This document shows, piece by piece, positions 54,562-62,838 of a stretch of DNA of 64,000 nucleotides (within the stretch, counting starts at the first letter, position 1; every line of letters starts with the position of its first letter). The position numbers and the translations under genes are program-made. The DNA lies in the NCBI GenBank assembly GCA_965116555.1, contig OZ220698.1:930001-994000 (forward strand), written 5' to 3'. The stretch comes from DAOUJH01 sp965116555. Lineage in GTDB: Bacteria > Chloroflexota > Dehalococcoidia > Lucifugimonadales > QGNO01. A model generated the notes under the pieces. That model was not told where the DNA came from, searched no databases, and was given only the letters and a program-made list of their open reading frames with translations.

Positions 54562-55638
54562 ATGCGACGCACACTAGGGAAGAGAGTGTTTTTAATACTG
54601 CCGGTAGCTTTGCTAGCGGCATTTGTCATTGGCTGCACCGGTACGGATCCCGCTACGCCAACGCCTACTGCTATGCCCAGAGCAACAGCTACGGCTACCC
54701 CTGCGCCACCGGAGCCAGTTACGCTAACCGTTTATTCGGGTCGCAGTGAGGAACTGGTTGGGCCAATCATAGAGCAGTTCAGACAGCTTACCGGAGTCAA
54801 CGTGGAAGTGCGTTGGGGCGGCACCTCTGAGATGGCGGCTACCATTATGGAAGAAGGAAACAATACCAGGGCGGACGTTTTCTATGCTCAAGACCCCGGC
54901 GCACTGGGGGCGCTTAGAGATAGATTCACCAAACTGCCGGATGAAATCCTGGCCCGGACCCAACCAGGTTTCCAAGCCAACGACGGCAAGTGGGTTGGCA
55001 TATCTGGACGGGCCAGGGTGATGGTGTACAGCCCTGAACGCTTGACCGAGGATGAGCTGCCCGATAGCGTGTGGGACCTCACAGATCCTAAGTGGCGTGG
55101 ACGCATCGGCTGGGCGCCCACCAACGGATCGTTCCAGGTGATGGTGACTGGGATGCGCCAGCTATGGGGAGAGGAACGGACCAAAGAGTGGTTGGAGGGC
55201 ATCCAGGCCAACGATGTCAAGGTTTACCCCAAGAATACACCCCAGGTAGCGGCGGTGGCAGCGGGAGAAATAGACGTGGGTTTGGTTAACCATTACTATC
55301 TATTCCGATTTCTAGCTGAGGAAGGGGAGAACTTCCCGGCGCGCAACCATCATCCAAAAGCGGGAGACGCAGGCGCACTCATAATGGTGTCAGGCATAGG
55401 GGTGCTTGAGCAATCGGAACAAAAGGAGACGGCCTTCAAACTTGTGGAGTTCCTGCTCTCACAGGTGGGACAGCAGTATTTCTCATCGCAGACCTTTGAG
55501 TATCCGGTTGTAGAGGGAGTAAGGACGCAGCACGTGCTGACGCCCCTTTCGGAAATAGAAGCGCCCAACATGGAACTGCAAGACCTCTCCGACCTGGACG
55601 GCACTTTGCAACTGCTGCAAGAAGCAGGAGTCCTCTAG
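54562..55638 (+). CDS. Iron(III) ABC transporter substrate-binding lipoprotein
   Basis: The protein has 358 residues. A lipobox (FVIGC, Cys at about 25) is followed by a Thr/Pro/Ala linker and a periplasmic binding protein fold of the FbpA/FutA class: TVYSGRSEELVGPIIEQFRQ near 57, GGTSEMAATIMEE, YAQDPGALGAL. The two conserved tyrosines in NHYYLFRFLAEEG (about 238) are iron ligands in this family. It forms an operon with the permease 12 bp downstream and ATPase after that. Specificity could also be for another metal. Confidence 0.9.
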   Translation: MRRTLGKRVFLILPVALLAAFVIGCTGTDPATPTPTAMPRATATATPAPPEPVTLTVYSGRSEELVGPIIEQFRQLTGVNVEVRWGGTSEMAATIMEEGNNTRADVFYAQDPGALGALRDRFTKLPDEILARTQPGFQANDGKWVGISGRARVMVYSPERLTEDELPDSVWDLTDPKWRGRIGWAPTNGSFQVMVTGMRQLWGEERTKEWLEGIQANDVKVYPKNTPQVAAVAAGEIDVGLVNHYYLFRFLAEEGENFPARNHHPKAGDAGALIMVSGIGVLEQSEQKETAFKLVEFLLSQVGQQYFSSQTFEYPVVEGVRTQHVLTPLSEIEAPNMELQDLSDLDGTLQLLQEAGVL

Positions 55639-55650
55639 CCAAGAGGCATA

Positions 55651-57273
55651 ATGGAAGCCACCCACGGCGAGCGGTTCAATTTTACGCAAAGACTAACGGC
55701 CGGAGGCGTTTCGAAGCCGCCTCTGGCCGTATTGATTCCCGCTTTGCTGGTGGCGGCCGTCATGCTTCTACCGCTCGTCTACCTTCTCATTCGCACGGCG
55801 GGCGCCGGCGAAGAGGCAGTGGACGCGCTGCTCCGCCCTCGGACGTTTTGGGTGGCCCTGAAGACGCTGGGGCTTATATTCGTGGTAAGCCTCTCATCGG
55901 CGGCGGTGGCGCTGCCACTGGCGTGGCTTACCGTGCGCACAGATCTGCCCTTCAAGCGAACCTGGTCCATACTCACCGTTCTGCCGCTGGTCATTCCCAG
56001 CTACGTGGGTGCCCTAGCCATGGTTTCGGCCCTGGGTCCGGGCGGCATATTGCAGCAGTGGCTGGAGGGGTTCGGAGTGGAGAGACTGCCCGACATTTAC
56101 GGGTTCACAGGAGCGGCGTTTGTCCTTACCATTTTCACCTATCCCTACATGCTCTTGATCTTGCGCACAGCTCTATGGAGGCTGGACCCCGCCTTGGAAG
56201 AAACGTCTCGTAGTCTGGGGGCGGGCAAGTGGGAGACCTTCCGGAGGGTGGTAATGCCACAGTTGAGACCCGCCCTGGGAGCCGGAGGCCTGCTAGTGGC
56301 TTTGTACACGCTGAGCGACTTTGGAGCGGTATCGTTGCTGCGGTTTGAATCGCTGACACAGCAGATATACGTGCAGTACCAGGCGTCGTTCTCACGCCAC
56401 GCCGCAGCCGTGTTTTCACTGCTGCTTGGCGCGATAAGCGTGGGCCTGTTGGTGATGGAAGCCAGGTCCCACGGCAAGTCCAAGTACTATAGAAGCAACA
56501 GCAACACACAGCGACCGCCCTTTACGGTACCGCTCAACAGATGGAAATGGCCGGCGCTTATCTTCTGTGGAGCCATAGTAACGGTCGGCCTGTTGTTGCC
56601 GGTTGGAGTCCTGGCATACTGGCTGGCGCGTGGCATGGCCGCCGGAGAACCTCTGCGGCTGGTCTGGAGCGCGGCCTGGAACTCGGCGATGGTGTCGGCG
56701 CTGGCCGCGGGCGCGGCTACAGCAGCAGCAGTGCCGATCGCCCTGATGGTGGTGCGCTTCCCAGGAAGACTCTCTTTCATCATAGAAAGGGCTTCCTATA
56801 CGGGGTTTGCTCTGCCCGGCATAGTAGTGGCGCTGGCTCTTGTGTTCTTCGGGGCCGCCTACGGAGGTTTCCTCTATCAGACACTGGCCATGCTGGTGCT
56901 GGCTTACCTGATCCTATTTCTGCCGCAAGCCACCGGCGCGGTGCGAAGCTCCTTGCTGCAAGTGAGCCCCCGTTTGGAGGAGATGGGGCGCAACCTGGGA
57001 AAGACCCCGGTGAGAGTCTGGCTAAGCGTTACCGTGCCCCTGATGAGGCCGGGACTGCTAGCCGGAGCCGCCCTGGTGTTCCTCACCGTAATGAAAGAGC
57101 TTCCGGCCACTTTGCTGCTCAGCCCCATAGGGTTCGATACACTGGCAACCAAGATATGGAGCGCCAGCTCCGAGGGCTTCTTTGCCAGGGCGGCGGCTCC
57201 GTCGCTGCTACTGGTGCTGGTGGCATCGCTTTCGTTGTTGCTCTTGTTGCGCCAGGAAGAGGTGACGTCTTGA
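55651..57273 (+). CDS. Iron(III) ABC transporter permease
   Basis: The protein has 540 residues, two fused permease halves with about 12 transmembrane helices, as in FbpB/AfuB. Each half has an EAA-type loop: LEETSRSLGAGKWETFRRVV (about 185) and LEEMGRNLGKTPVRVWLSV (about 445). The start is ATG at 55651. The stop overlaps the start of the ATPase (TTGA). It transports the ion released by the binding protein across the inner membrane. Confidence 0.93.
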   Translation: MEATHGERFNFTQRLTAGGVSKPPLAVLIPALLVAAVMLLPLVYLLIRTAGAGEEAVDALLRPRTFWVALKTLGLIFVVSLSSAAVALPLAWLTVRTDLPFKRTWSILTVLPLVIPSYVGALAMVSALGPGGILQQWLEGFGVERLPDIYGFTGAAFVLTIFTYPYMLLILRTALWRLDPALEETSRSLGAGKWETFRRVVMPQLRPALGAGGLLVALYTLSDFGAVSLLRFESLTQQIYVQYQASFSRHAAAVFSLLLGAISVGLLVMEARSHGKSKYYRSNSNTQRPPFTVPLNRWKWPALIFCGAIVTVGLLLPVGVLAYWLARGMAAGEPLRLVWSAAWNSAMVSALAAGAATAAAVPIALMVVRFPGRLSFIIERASYTGFALPGIVVALALVFFGAAYGGFLYQTLAMLVLAYLILFLPQATGAVRSSLLQVSPRLEEMGRNLGKTPVRVWLSVTVPLMRPGLLAGAALVFLTVMKELPATLLLSPIGFDTLATKIWSASSEGFFARAAAPSLLLVLVASLSLLLLLRQEEVTS

Positions 57274-58340
57274 GACCGCCTGCCATACGGTGTTTCGGTC
57301 TTTCCAAGCAGTTCGGCAATGCGCATGCCGTGGAGCAGGTAGACCTTGCCGTAGACAACGGCGAGAAGATGGTGCTCATCGGCCCCAGCGGCTGTGGCAA
57401 GACCACGCTGCTCAGGCTCATCGCCGGGTTCGAGATGCCTACCGCGGGAACGCTGGCGGTGGGAGGAGACCTTGTGGCGGGACCGGAGCAAGCCCTGCCG
57501 CCGGAGAAGAGACGCGTTGGCATGGTGTTCCAAGACTATGCTCTGTTTCCCCACATGGACGTTTGGCACAACGTGGCCTATGGAGTCCGCGATAAGTCCG
57601 AGCGTGAAAGCAGGGTGGGAGACGTATTGGAACTCGTCGGCCTCTCCGGCATGCAGAGACGCCTGCCGCACGAGCTTTCCGGCGGCGAGCAGCAGCGCGT
57701 GGCCCTGGCAAGGGCTCTGGCGCCGGGCCCCGCGGTGGTCCTGCTGGATGAACCGTTTTCCAACCTAGATGCCAGCCTCAGAGCCAGGGTCCGAGCCGAA
57801 GTGCGACAAATACTGAGCGATGCCGGGACTTCGGCTATATTCGTGACTCACGACCAGGAAGAGGCGTTGTTCTTTGGCGATAGGATAGCGGTGATGCACC
57901 GGGGACGCATAGAACAGGTGGATACCCCGGAGAGTATCTTCCATCAACCAATCTCTCCGTTCGTGGCCAAGTTCATGGGGCTAGCCGACTTCATCCCTGC
58001 TAAGGTGCAGGGCGACGTGCTGCTAACGGAGCTTGGGATAATCCCCAGACCGTTGGAGGCCTGGGACGGCGCTAAGGTGGAGGTGATGGTCCGCCCCGAC
58101 GATATATCGATCCACCCGGAAGAGGCCGGACAGGGCAGGGTGGTAGAACGGGTCTTCCAAGGAGCGCACAACCTGTACAAGGTAAAGCTGCCGTCCGGCA
58201 CTACGGTTCACAGTCTACGGCTGCACTATCAAAGCTATCCCGAAGGTGAAGCGGTATCGGTACGGATAGACCCGGGACACGGGCTTATGTGCGCCGTGGA
58301 CGGCAAGCTGGTGAATATCCCACCGGCAATTTACGGTTGA
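57270..58340 (+). CDS. Iron(III) ABC transporter ATP-binding protein
   Basis: The protein has 356 residues from a TTG at 57270 overlapping the permease stop (TTGA); a long open frame reaches further upstream but has no homology there. GPSGCGKTTLLRLIAGFEMP is Walker A, LSGGEQQRVALARAL the ABC signature, VVLLDEPFSNLD Walker B, and THDQEEA the switch His. The C-terminal TOBE-like domain (about 270-350) is typical of FbpC/PotA-type ATPases. Completes the three-gene operon. Confidence 0.92.
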   Translation: MRPPAIRCFGLSKQFGNAHAVEQVDLAVDNGEKMVLIGPSGCGKTTLLRLIAGFEMPTAGTLAVGGDLVAGPEQALPPEKRRVGMVFQDYALFPHMDVWHNVAYGVRDKSERESRVGDVLELVGLSGMQRRLPHELSGGEQQRVALARALAPGPAVVLLDEPFSNLDASLRARVRAEVRQILSDAGTSAIFVTHDQEEALFFGDRIAVMHRGRIEQVDTPESIFHQPISPFVAKFMGLADFIPAKVQGDVLLTELGIIPRPLEAWDGAKVEVMVRPDDISIHPEEAGQGRVVERVFQGAHNLYKVKLPSGTTVHSLRLHYQSYPEGEAVSVRIDPGHGLMCAVDGKLVNIPPAIYG

Positions 58341-58384
58341 GCGGGCCAACCGGCGGCGCCGGTTCAGGGATAGGTCTAGCATAA

Positions 58385-58415
58385 AAAAGAGCAGCGGTTA
58401 AACCGCTGCTCTTTT
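58385..58415. terminator. Rho-independent terminator, bidirectional
   Basis: AAAAGAGCAGCGGTT and its exact complement AACCGCTGCTCTTTT form a 15-bp stem around one base, with the A/T ends serving as U-tracts on both strands. It separates the iron transporter operon from the convergent Tat-signal gene. Confidence 0.9.
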
Positions 58416-58435
58416 CCAATCGGGTTAATGCGTCC

Positions 58436-58666
58436 TTACTTTAAGCGGAATCTATCTAATCTATTGCTCCAGTAGCGCCTGAGGTCCGACTGTCTGGGCT
58501 CGAATATGGAGCCTGCACCCGGAAGTTCCTTGGACCTGTCGCCCTTCACCAATAGGCGACTAGCGGCAAGAGAAGCGGCAGTAGCGGCGGCGGCTCCCAA
58601 TAGAGCGCGCTTCAAGAAACTGCGTCGTGAAACCGTGGCGGCTGTAGCTTCATTCAATCCAGACAT
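58436..58666 (-). CDS. Small Tat-signal protein (FdhX-like)
   Basis: The protein has 76 residues from the ATG at 58666 with GGAGAT upstream; an extension to 58711 lacks a site. SRRSFLKRALLGAAAATAAS is a complete twin-arginine signal; the short C-terminal part (SIFEPRQSDLRRYWSNRLDR) is conserved only loosely. Such small Tat proteins occur with formate dehydrogenase operons (FdhX) and may escort a partner through the Tat pore. Here it lies beside the Act operon, not a formate dehydrogenase, so the function is uncertain. Confidence 0.7.
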   Translation of the reverse strand: MSGLNEATAATVSRRSFLKRALLGAAAATAASLAASRLLVKGDRSKELPGAGSIFEPRQSDLRRYWSNRLDRFRLK

Positions 58667-58886
58667 ATCATCTCCAGAACTATCTAGCGCTGACAAGATC
58701 AATTCTTGCACCGTTCGTTTGGAAAAGCAAGCCAGCCTGCGGCCACGTTTGGCAAATTTGTGAAAAATAGAACAGAAAAGGACTTCACAAGAAAAATATA
58801 ACCTGATACATTACGCTCGTTTGGTGGTCTGTAGTTTGCTCTTGTGCGTGGGGTAGGGGACGACCAAACCTTCCTGTAAGCGGAAC

Positions 58887-59177
58887 ATGGACCCAGCCTT
58901 TGTAGACAACGAGCTCTGGCACGGTATCTCCGTAATGCTCAGGTTCCTCTGGGCTTACGTACTCTTTGCTCTTGCTTTTACCTCCCTTTTTCTAACCGCG
59001 CACGCCATCATTCCATCGCTGGTCACCACCGGGCACATTCCGGCGCAGGCAGCCAGACTGAGACCTTTCATATACGCCGCCGCCGGTGGAGCGCTGGTAA
59101 TCGCCGTTATCTTACTGGCCTTAACGCTGGCCAACGCCAACGTGGTAGGCAAAATCTGGGACAGGTACCTGATCTAG
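58887..59177 (+). CDS. Small membrane protein upstream of the Act complex
   Basis: The product has 96 residues with two transmembrane helices (about 16-37 and 64-88). It starts at an ATG with a weak site (GTAAGCGGAAC upstream). It ends 22 bp before the pentaheme cytochrome, so it probably belongs to the operon. No family recognised. Confidence 0.55.
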   Translation: MDPAFVDNELWHGISVMLRFLWAYVLFALAFTSLFLTAHAIIPSLVTTGHIPAQAARLRPFIYAAAGGALVIAVILLALTLANANVVGKIWDRYLI

Positions 59178-59199
59178 CCGGGGACACACTGCAAACCAT

Positions 59200-59793
59200 A
59201 TGAGAAACACCAGTCCAATAGTCTTCATAGCAGCAGGCATCTTTGCTCTTGGCGGACTCGGTGTAACAGCGGTAGTCGCATTCTTCGTTCTCAACGCCTG
59301 GTTCGGGGTATCGGTGTTGGCGCAGGCCCCGGACCAGCCTATCGACTTCCCGCACACGGTGCACGCAGGTACCGTAGAGGAAGGCGGAATAGGGTTGGAC
59401 TGCACGTTCTGCCACCGCAACGTCGAGATGGGAGCAGCGGCTACAGTGCCATCCGTCGAGCAGTGCATGTTCTGTCACAGCCAGGTGACCGGCACCAGCG
59501 CGCAAGCGGAGCGGGAGATAGCCAAGCTGACCTCGGCGTGGGAAGCCGGAGCCCCCATCAACTGGAAGCGAGTCCACAGGCTGCCTGACCACGTGGAATT
59601 TGTACACGATGCACACATACGCTATTTCTCGGAACAGATGGGCGTGGAATCCTCCGCCGTCTGTTCCACCTGCCACGGAGACGTGGCCTCAATGACCAAA
59701 GTTAAGCAGGTGAGGGCGCTGAAAATGGGCGACTGCGTCGATTGCCATAGGGAGTACAGCGCTCCCACGGACTGCACTATCTGCCATCGTTAG
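59200..59793 (+). CDS. actA: Pentaheme c-type cytochrome, ActA-like
   Basis: The protein has 197 residues. An N-terminal membrane anchor (about 8-34) is followed by five CxxCH heme sites at 68-72 (CTFCH), 89-93 (CMFCH), 155-159 (CSTCH), 179-183 (CVDCH) and 192-196 (CTICH); several further His residues can be distal ligands. This is the layout of ActA, the cytochrome subunit of alternative complex III, which takes electrons from quinol through ActB and passes them on. First heme gene of the operon; a small membrane protein is directly upstream. Confidence 0.88.
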   Translation: MRNTSPIVFIAAGIFALGGLGVTAVVAFFVLNAWFGVSVLAQAPDQPIDFPHTVHAGTVEEGGIGLDCTFCHRNVEMGAAATVPSVEQCMFCHSQVTGTSAQAEREIAKLTSAWEAGAPINWKRVHRLPDHVEFVHDAHIRYFSEQMGVESSAVCSTCHGDVASMTKVKQVRALKMGDCVDCHREYSAPTDCTICHR

Positions 59794-59803
59794 GTATTAG
59801 GGT

Positions 59804-62095
59804 ATGACAACTACAAGACGGGACTTCCTGAAATGGTCTGGAGTAGGCGCACTGGGAACGGTAGTGTTCGTAGGGTGCGGCATTCCAGAGGAAGAGTTAC
59901 TCATACAAAGCCCGGCCACTATGCCGGAGAACATGGTGTCCGGCCTGGAGGCGTGGTACGCCACCTCCTGCGCACAGTGCGGAGCCGGGGAAGGCGTCAT
60001 AGTCCGCATCATTGAAGGGCGCGCCATCAAGATAGAGGGGAATACGGACCATCCGGTTAGCCGCGGCAAAACATCGGTGAGATGTCAAGCCGGGCTGCAG
60101 GCACTGTACAGCCCGGATAGACTCAGCGGCCCAATGAAGCGCACCGGTGAGCGCGGTTCAGGCGAGTTTACGCCAATCACCTGGGACCAGGCATTGGGCG
60201 AATTGACCGCCGGCTTGCAAGGCCAAGATCCAAGCTCCGTAACCATGATCACCGACCCTGTACGGGGCACGCTGGGCAAGGTTGCCAACCGGTTCATGAA
60301 CGGATACGGCGGCAATCACATGGCGTTGGAATCCATGGAGAATACGGCGCTTCGAAGGGTTTCCAGGGAGCTGTTCCAGCAAGACCAGCTACCCCTCTTC
60401 GAGATAGATAAGGCCGACTACGTTCTCAACTTTGGCGCCGACTTTCTCTCCACCTGGCTGTCGCCGGTGCAGTACAGCAGGGCCTACGGTCAGTTCAGGC
60501 AGGGGCGCGACCACCGCGGCACTCTGGTGCAGATAGAGCCGCGCATGTCCATGACGGCAGCCAACGCCGACAAGTGGCACTACATCAATCCGGGAACGGA
60601 AGGAATAGCGGCGCTCAGCATTGCTTACGTGCTCATGTCGGATTCCGCGGACAGGCTGGACGCTGCCGCAGTCGATGCTATGACCGGAGGCGCCGGAGCA
60701 CAGGCTCTATCGGCGTTCGCCCCGGAGTCGGTAGCCGGGAACACCGGTCTTTCCGCTGACTATATTCGAAAGATAGCGCACGACCTGGCAGCAAGCGAAC
60801 ATAGCCTGGTCATAGGCGGCGGCTCCGCCGCGGCCCACACCAACGGCCTTGCCAACATGAAGGCAATCTACAGCTTGAACATCCTCCTTGACAGCATCAA
60901 CAAGGATGGAGGCATCAAGTTCAACCCCTCTTCTCCTCTAGATGAAGAGGGTGTATCTACCGTAGCCGCATTTGCTGATTGGGAAGACCTCAGAAACAGG
61001 ATGAGCGCCGGCCAGGTAGGCGCCCTCCTAGTGCATGGAGCCAACCCGGCGTACACGCTGCAGTCTATCGATTTTGCAGGCGCAGCTTCAGGCGTTGGCA
61101 CAATCGTCAGCTTCGCCAGCTCCATTGATGAAACGGCTGCCCTCGCCGACCTGATACTACCCGACCACACCTACCTGGAGTCCTGGGGAGACGATGTTCC
61201 CAACCCAGGGCCCGGATATCAGGTGGTGACCCTCCAACAGCCGGTTGTGTTCCCCTTCCACCAAGAGGGCGGACGCGGCACCAGAGCATTCGGCGATGTG
61301 CTGTTGGACCTGTCGCGCAGGTTGGGAGGCACGGGATTCAATCTGCCCTGGCCGACGATGAGAGACGCCGTGAGAGCGAGCGCCCAGGAGCTGCAAGGGT
61401 TGAACAGAGGATCGGTGCGCGCCGCCGACTTCGAGGCTTTCTGGATATCAGCGCTGCAAAGAGGCGGCTGGTGGGACGAAAACGCCAAAGGGGATCAGCA
61501 GACCGTTTCTCCACCGTCGCTGTCTGAACTGGCGGGCTCTCCTGAGTTCTCAGGCGGCATGGGAGAGTACCCCTTCTATCTAATACCTTTCCAATCGAAC
61601 TCGATAACCGACGGCCGCGGCGCAAACCTGCCCTGGCTGCAAGCCGCACCTGACCCGATGACGACCGCGGTTTGGGAGACATGGGTGGAGATCAACCAGC
61701 GTAGAGCCGATGAGCTGGATATCAAGGAAGGGGACATCCTCGACATACAATCGCCCAGCGGCACCATCAGAGCCTTGGCCTACCCAACCCCGGCGTCCCA
61801 CCCGGACGTGCTGTCGATTCCCACAGGACTGGGCCACACTCACTATGGAAACTACGAAATAGGCCCCGACCTGTCCCGCACCTTGGTGGCCAAGGACAGG
61901 GGCTCCAACGTTATGTCCATTGTTTCGCCATTGAAGGATGGCCAGACCAATGCACTGGCATGGTCAGCCACCAGAGTTCGCATCAGCAAAACGGGCGAGT
62001 GGATACGCCTGCCCAAGTTCGAAGGGGCGGTGCCGCCTCAGTTCGAGGCCGGACTATTCCCGATATACGGCCGGGGTGACGGCGCGGCCCACTAA
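59804..62095 (+). CDS. actB1: Alternative complex III molybdopterin-like subunit (ActB N-terminal part)
   Basis: The protein has 763 residues. A Tat signal (TTRRDFLKWSGVGALGTVVF) is followed by a molybdopterin oxidoreductase fold: ATSCAQCGAGEG resembles the Fe-S site loop of the superfamily but the downstream spacing is changed; the beta domain with DDVPNPGPGYQ and SIPTGLGHTHYGN closes the protein. In ActB this fold is thought to lack a working molybdenum site. Here the Fe-S electron-transfer part is a separate gene (62110-62838), whereas in many genomes both are fused. The two are co-transcribed, 14 bp apart. Confidence 0.85.
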   Translation: MTTTRRDFLKWSGVGALGTVVFVGCGIPEEELLIQSPATMPENMVSGLEAWYATSCAQCGAGEGVIVRIIEGRAIKIEGNTDHPVSRGKTSVRCQAGLQALYSPDRLSGPMKRTGERGSGEFTPITWDQALGELTAGLQGQDPSSVTMITDPVRGTLGKVANRFMNGYGGNHMALESMENTALRRVSRELFQQDQLPLFEIDKADYVLNFGADFLSTWLSPVQYSRAYGQFRQGRDHRGTLVQIEPRMSMTAANADKWHYINPGTEGIAALSIAYVLMSDSADRLDAAAVDAMTGGAGAQALSAFAPESVAGNTGLSADYIRKIAHDLAASEHSLVIGGGSAAAHTNGLANMKAIYSLNILLDSINKDGGIKFNPSSPLDEEGVSTVAAFADWEDLRNRMSAGQVGALLVHGANPAYTLQSIDFAGAASGVGTIVSFASSIDETAALADLILPDHTYLESWGDDVPNPGPGYQVVTLQQPVVFPFHQEGGRGTRAFGDVLLDLSRRLGGTGFNLPWPTMRDAVRASAQELQGLNRGSVRAADFEAFWISALQRGGWWDENAKGDQQTVSPPSLSELAGSPEFSGGMGEYPFYLIPFQSNSITDGRGANLPWLQAAPDPMTTAVWETWVEINQRRADELDIKEGDILDIQSPSGTIRALAYPTPASHPDVLSIPTGLGHTHYGNYEIGPDLSRTLVAKDRGSNVMSIVSPLKDGQTNALAWSATRVRISKTGEWIRLPKFEGAVPPQFEAGLFPIYGRGDGAAH

Positions 62096-62109
62096 ACGAG
62101 GAGTATTAA

Positions 62110-62838
62110 ATGGTAACGGCAAGGAAAGACAGAAAGTGGCAGATGGTAGTGGACGTGGACAGGTGCACCGGTTGCCAGGCCTGTGTAATAGCATGCCAGG
62201 CGGAGAACAACGTTCCGCTCAACTCGGACGAGATATTCCGGCAGCGCCGCGCCATGGAGTGGATACGCATAGAGCGCTACTGGGAAGGCGAGTTCCCTGA
62301 CGTTAAAGCCCGCTTTCTGCCGGTGCTCTGCCAGCAGTGCGGCAACGCTCCCTGTGAGCCGGTATGCCCTGTGTTCGCCACGTACCACAACAATGAGGGC
62401 CTGAACGTTCAGGTCTACAACCGCTGTGTAGGCACGCGCTACTGCCAGAACAACTGCCCCTATCACGTGAGGTTCTTCAACTTCTGGGAGCCGGTTTGGC
62501 CGGAGTCGTTGCGAAATCAGCTTAATCCGGATGTAACGGTGCGAAGCCGCGGCGTCATGGAAAAGTGCACTTTCTGCGTACAGAGGATTAGAAGAGGCGA
62601 ACTGGATGCCGATAGGGAAGGGCGCGAGGTGCGCGATGGCGATATTCAGCCGGCGTGTTCGCAGGCCTGCCCAACGGACGCCTTGATGTTTGGCGACGTG
62701 AAAGATCCTAACAGCAGAGTATCCGAGTTTGCCAACAACAAGCGAGCATTCCATCTACGTGAACAGCTGGGCACGGATACCAACGTGTTGTATCTCTCTA
62801 AAGTTGATGCGGAGGCCAAAGAGCTTACCCATGCATGA
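62110..62838 (+). CDS. actB2: Alternative complex III iron-sulfur subunit (ActB C-terminal part)
   Basis: The protein has 242 residues and four ferredoxin-type cysteine groups: CTGCQACVIACQAENN (about 19-34), CQQCGNAPCEPVCP (about 75-90), CVGTRYCQNNCPYHVRF (about 110-126), and CTFCVQRI...ACSQACPTDAL (about 155-195). This corresponds to the Fe-S half of ActB (HybA/NrfC-like). It relays electrons from the quinol site to ActA. The stop overlaps the start of the next gene (ATGCATGA). Confidence 0.9.
   Translation: MVTARKDRKWQMVVDVDRCTGCQACVIACQAENNVPLNSDEIFRQRRAMEWIRIERYWEGEFPDVKARFLPVLCQQCGNAPCEPVCPVFATYHNNEGLNVQVYNRCVGTRYCQNNCPYHVRFFNFWEPVWPESLRNQLNPDVTVRSRGVMEKCTFCVQRIRRGELDADREGREVRDGDIQPACSQACPTDALMFGDVKDPNSRVSEFANNKRAFHLREQLGTDTNVLYLSKVDAEAKELTHA

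Noticed and set aside
56541..57269. N-terminal extension of the iron transporter ATPase frame
   Set aside because: The extension overlaps the permease in another frame and has no homology; the ABC domain begins right after the TTG at 57270.
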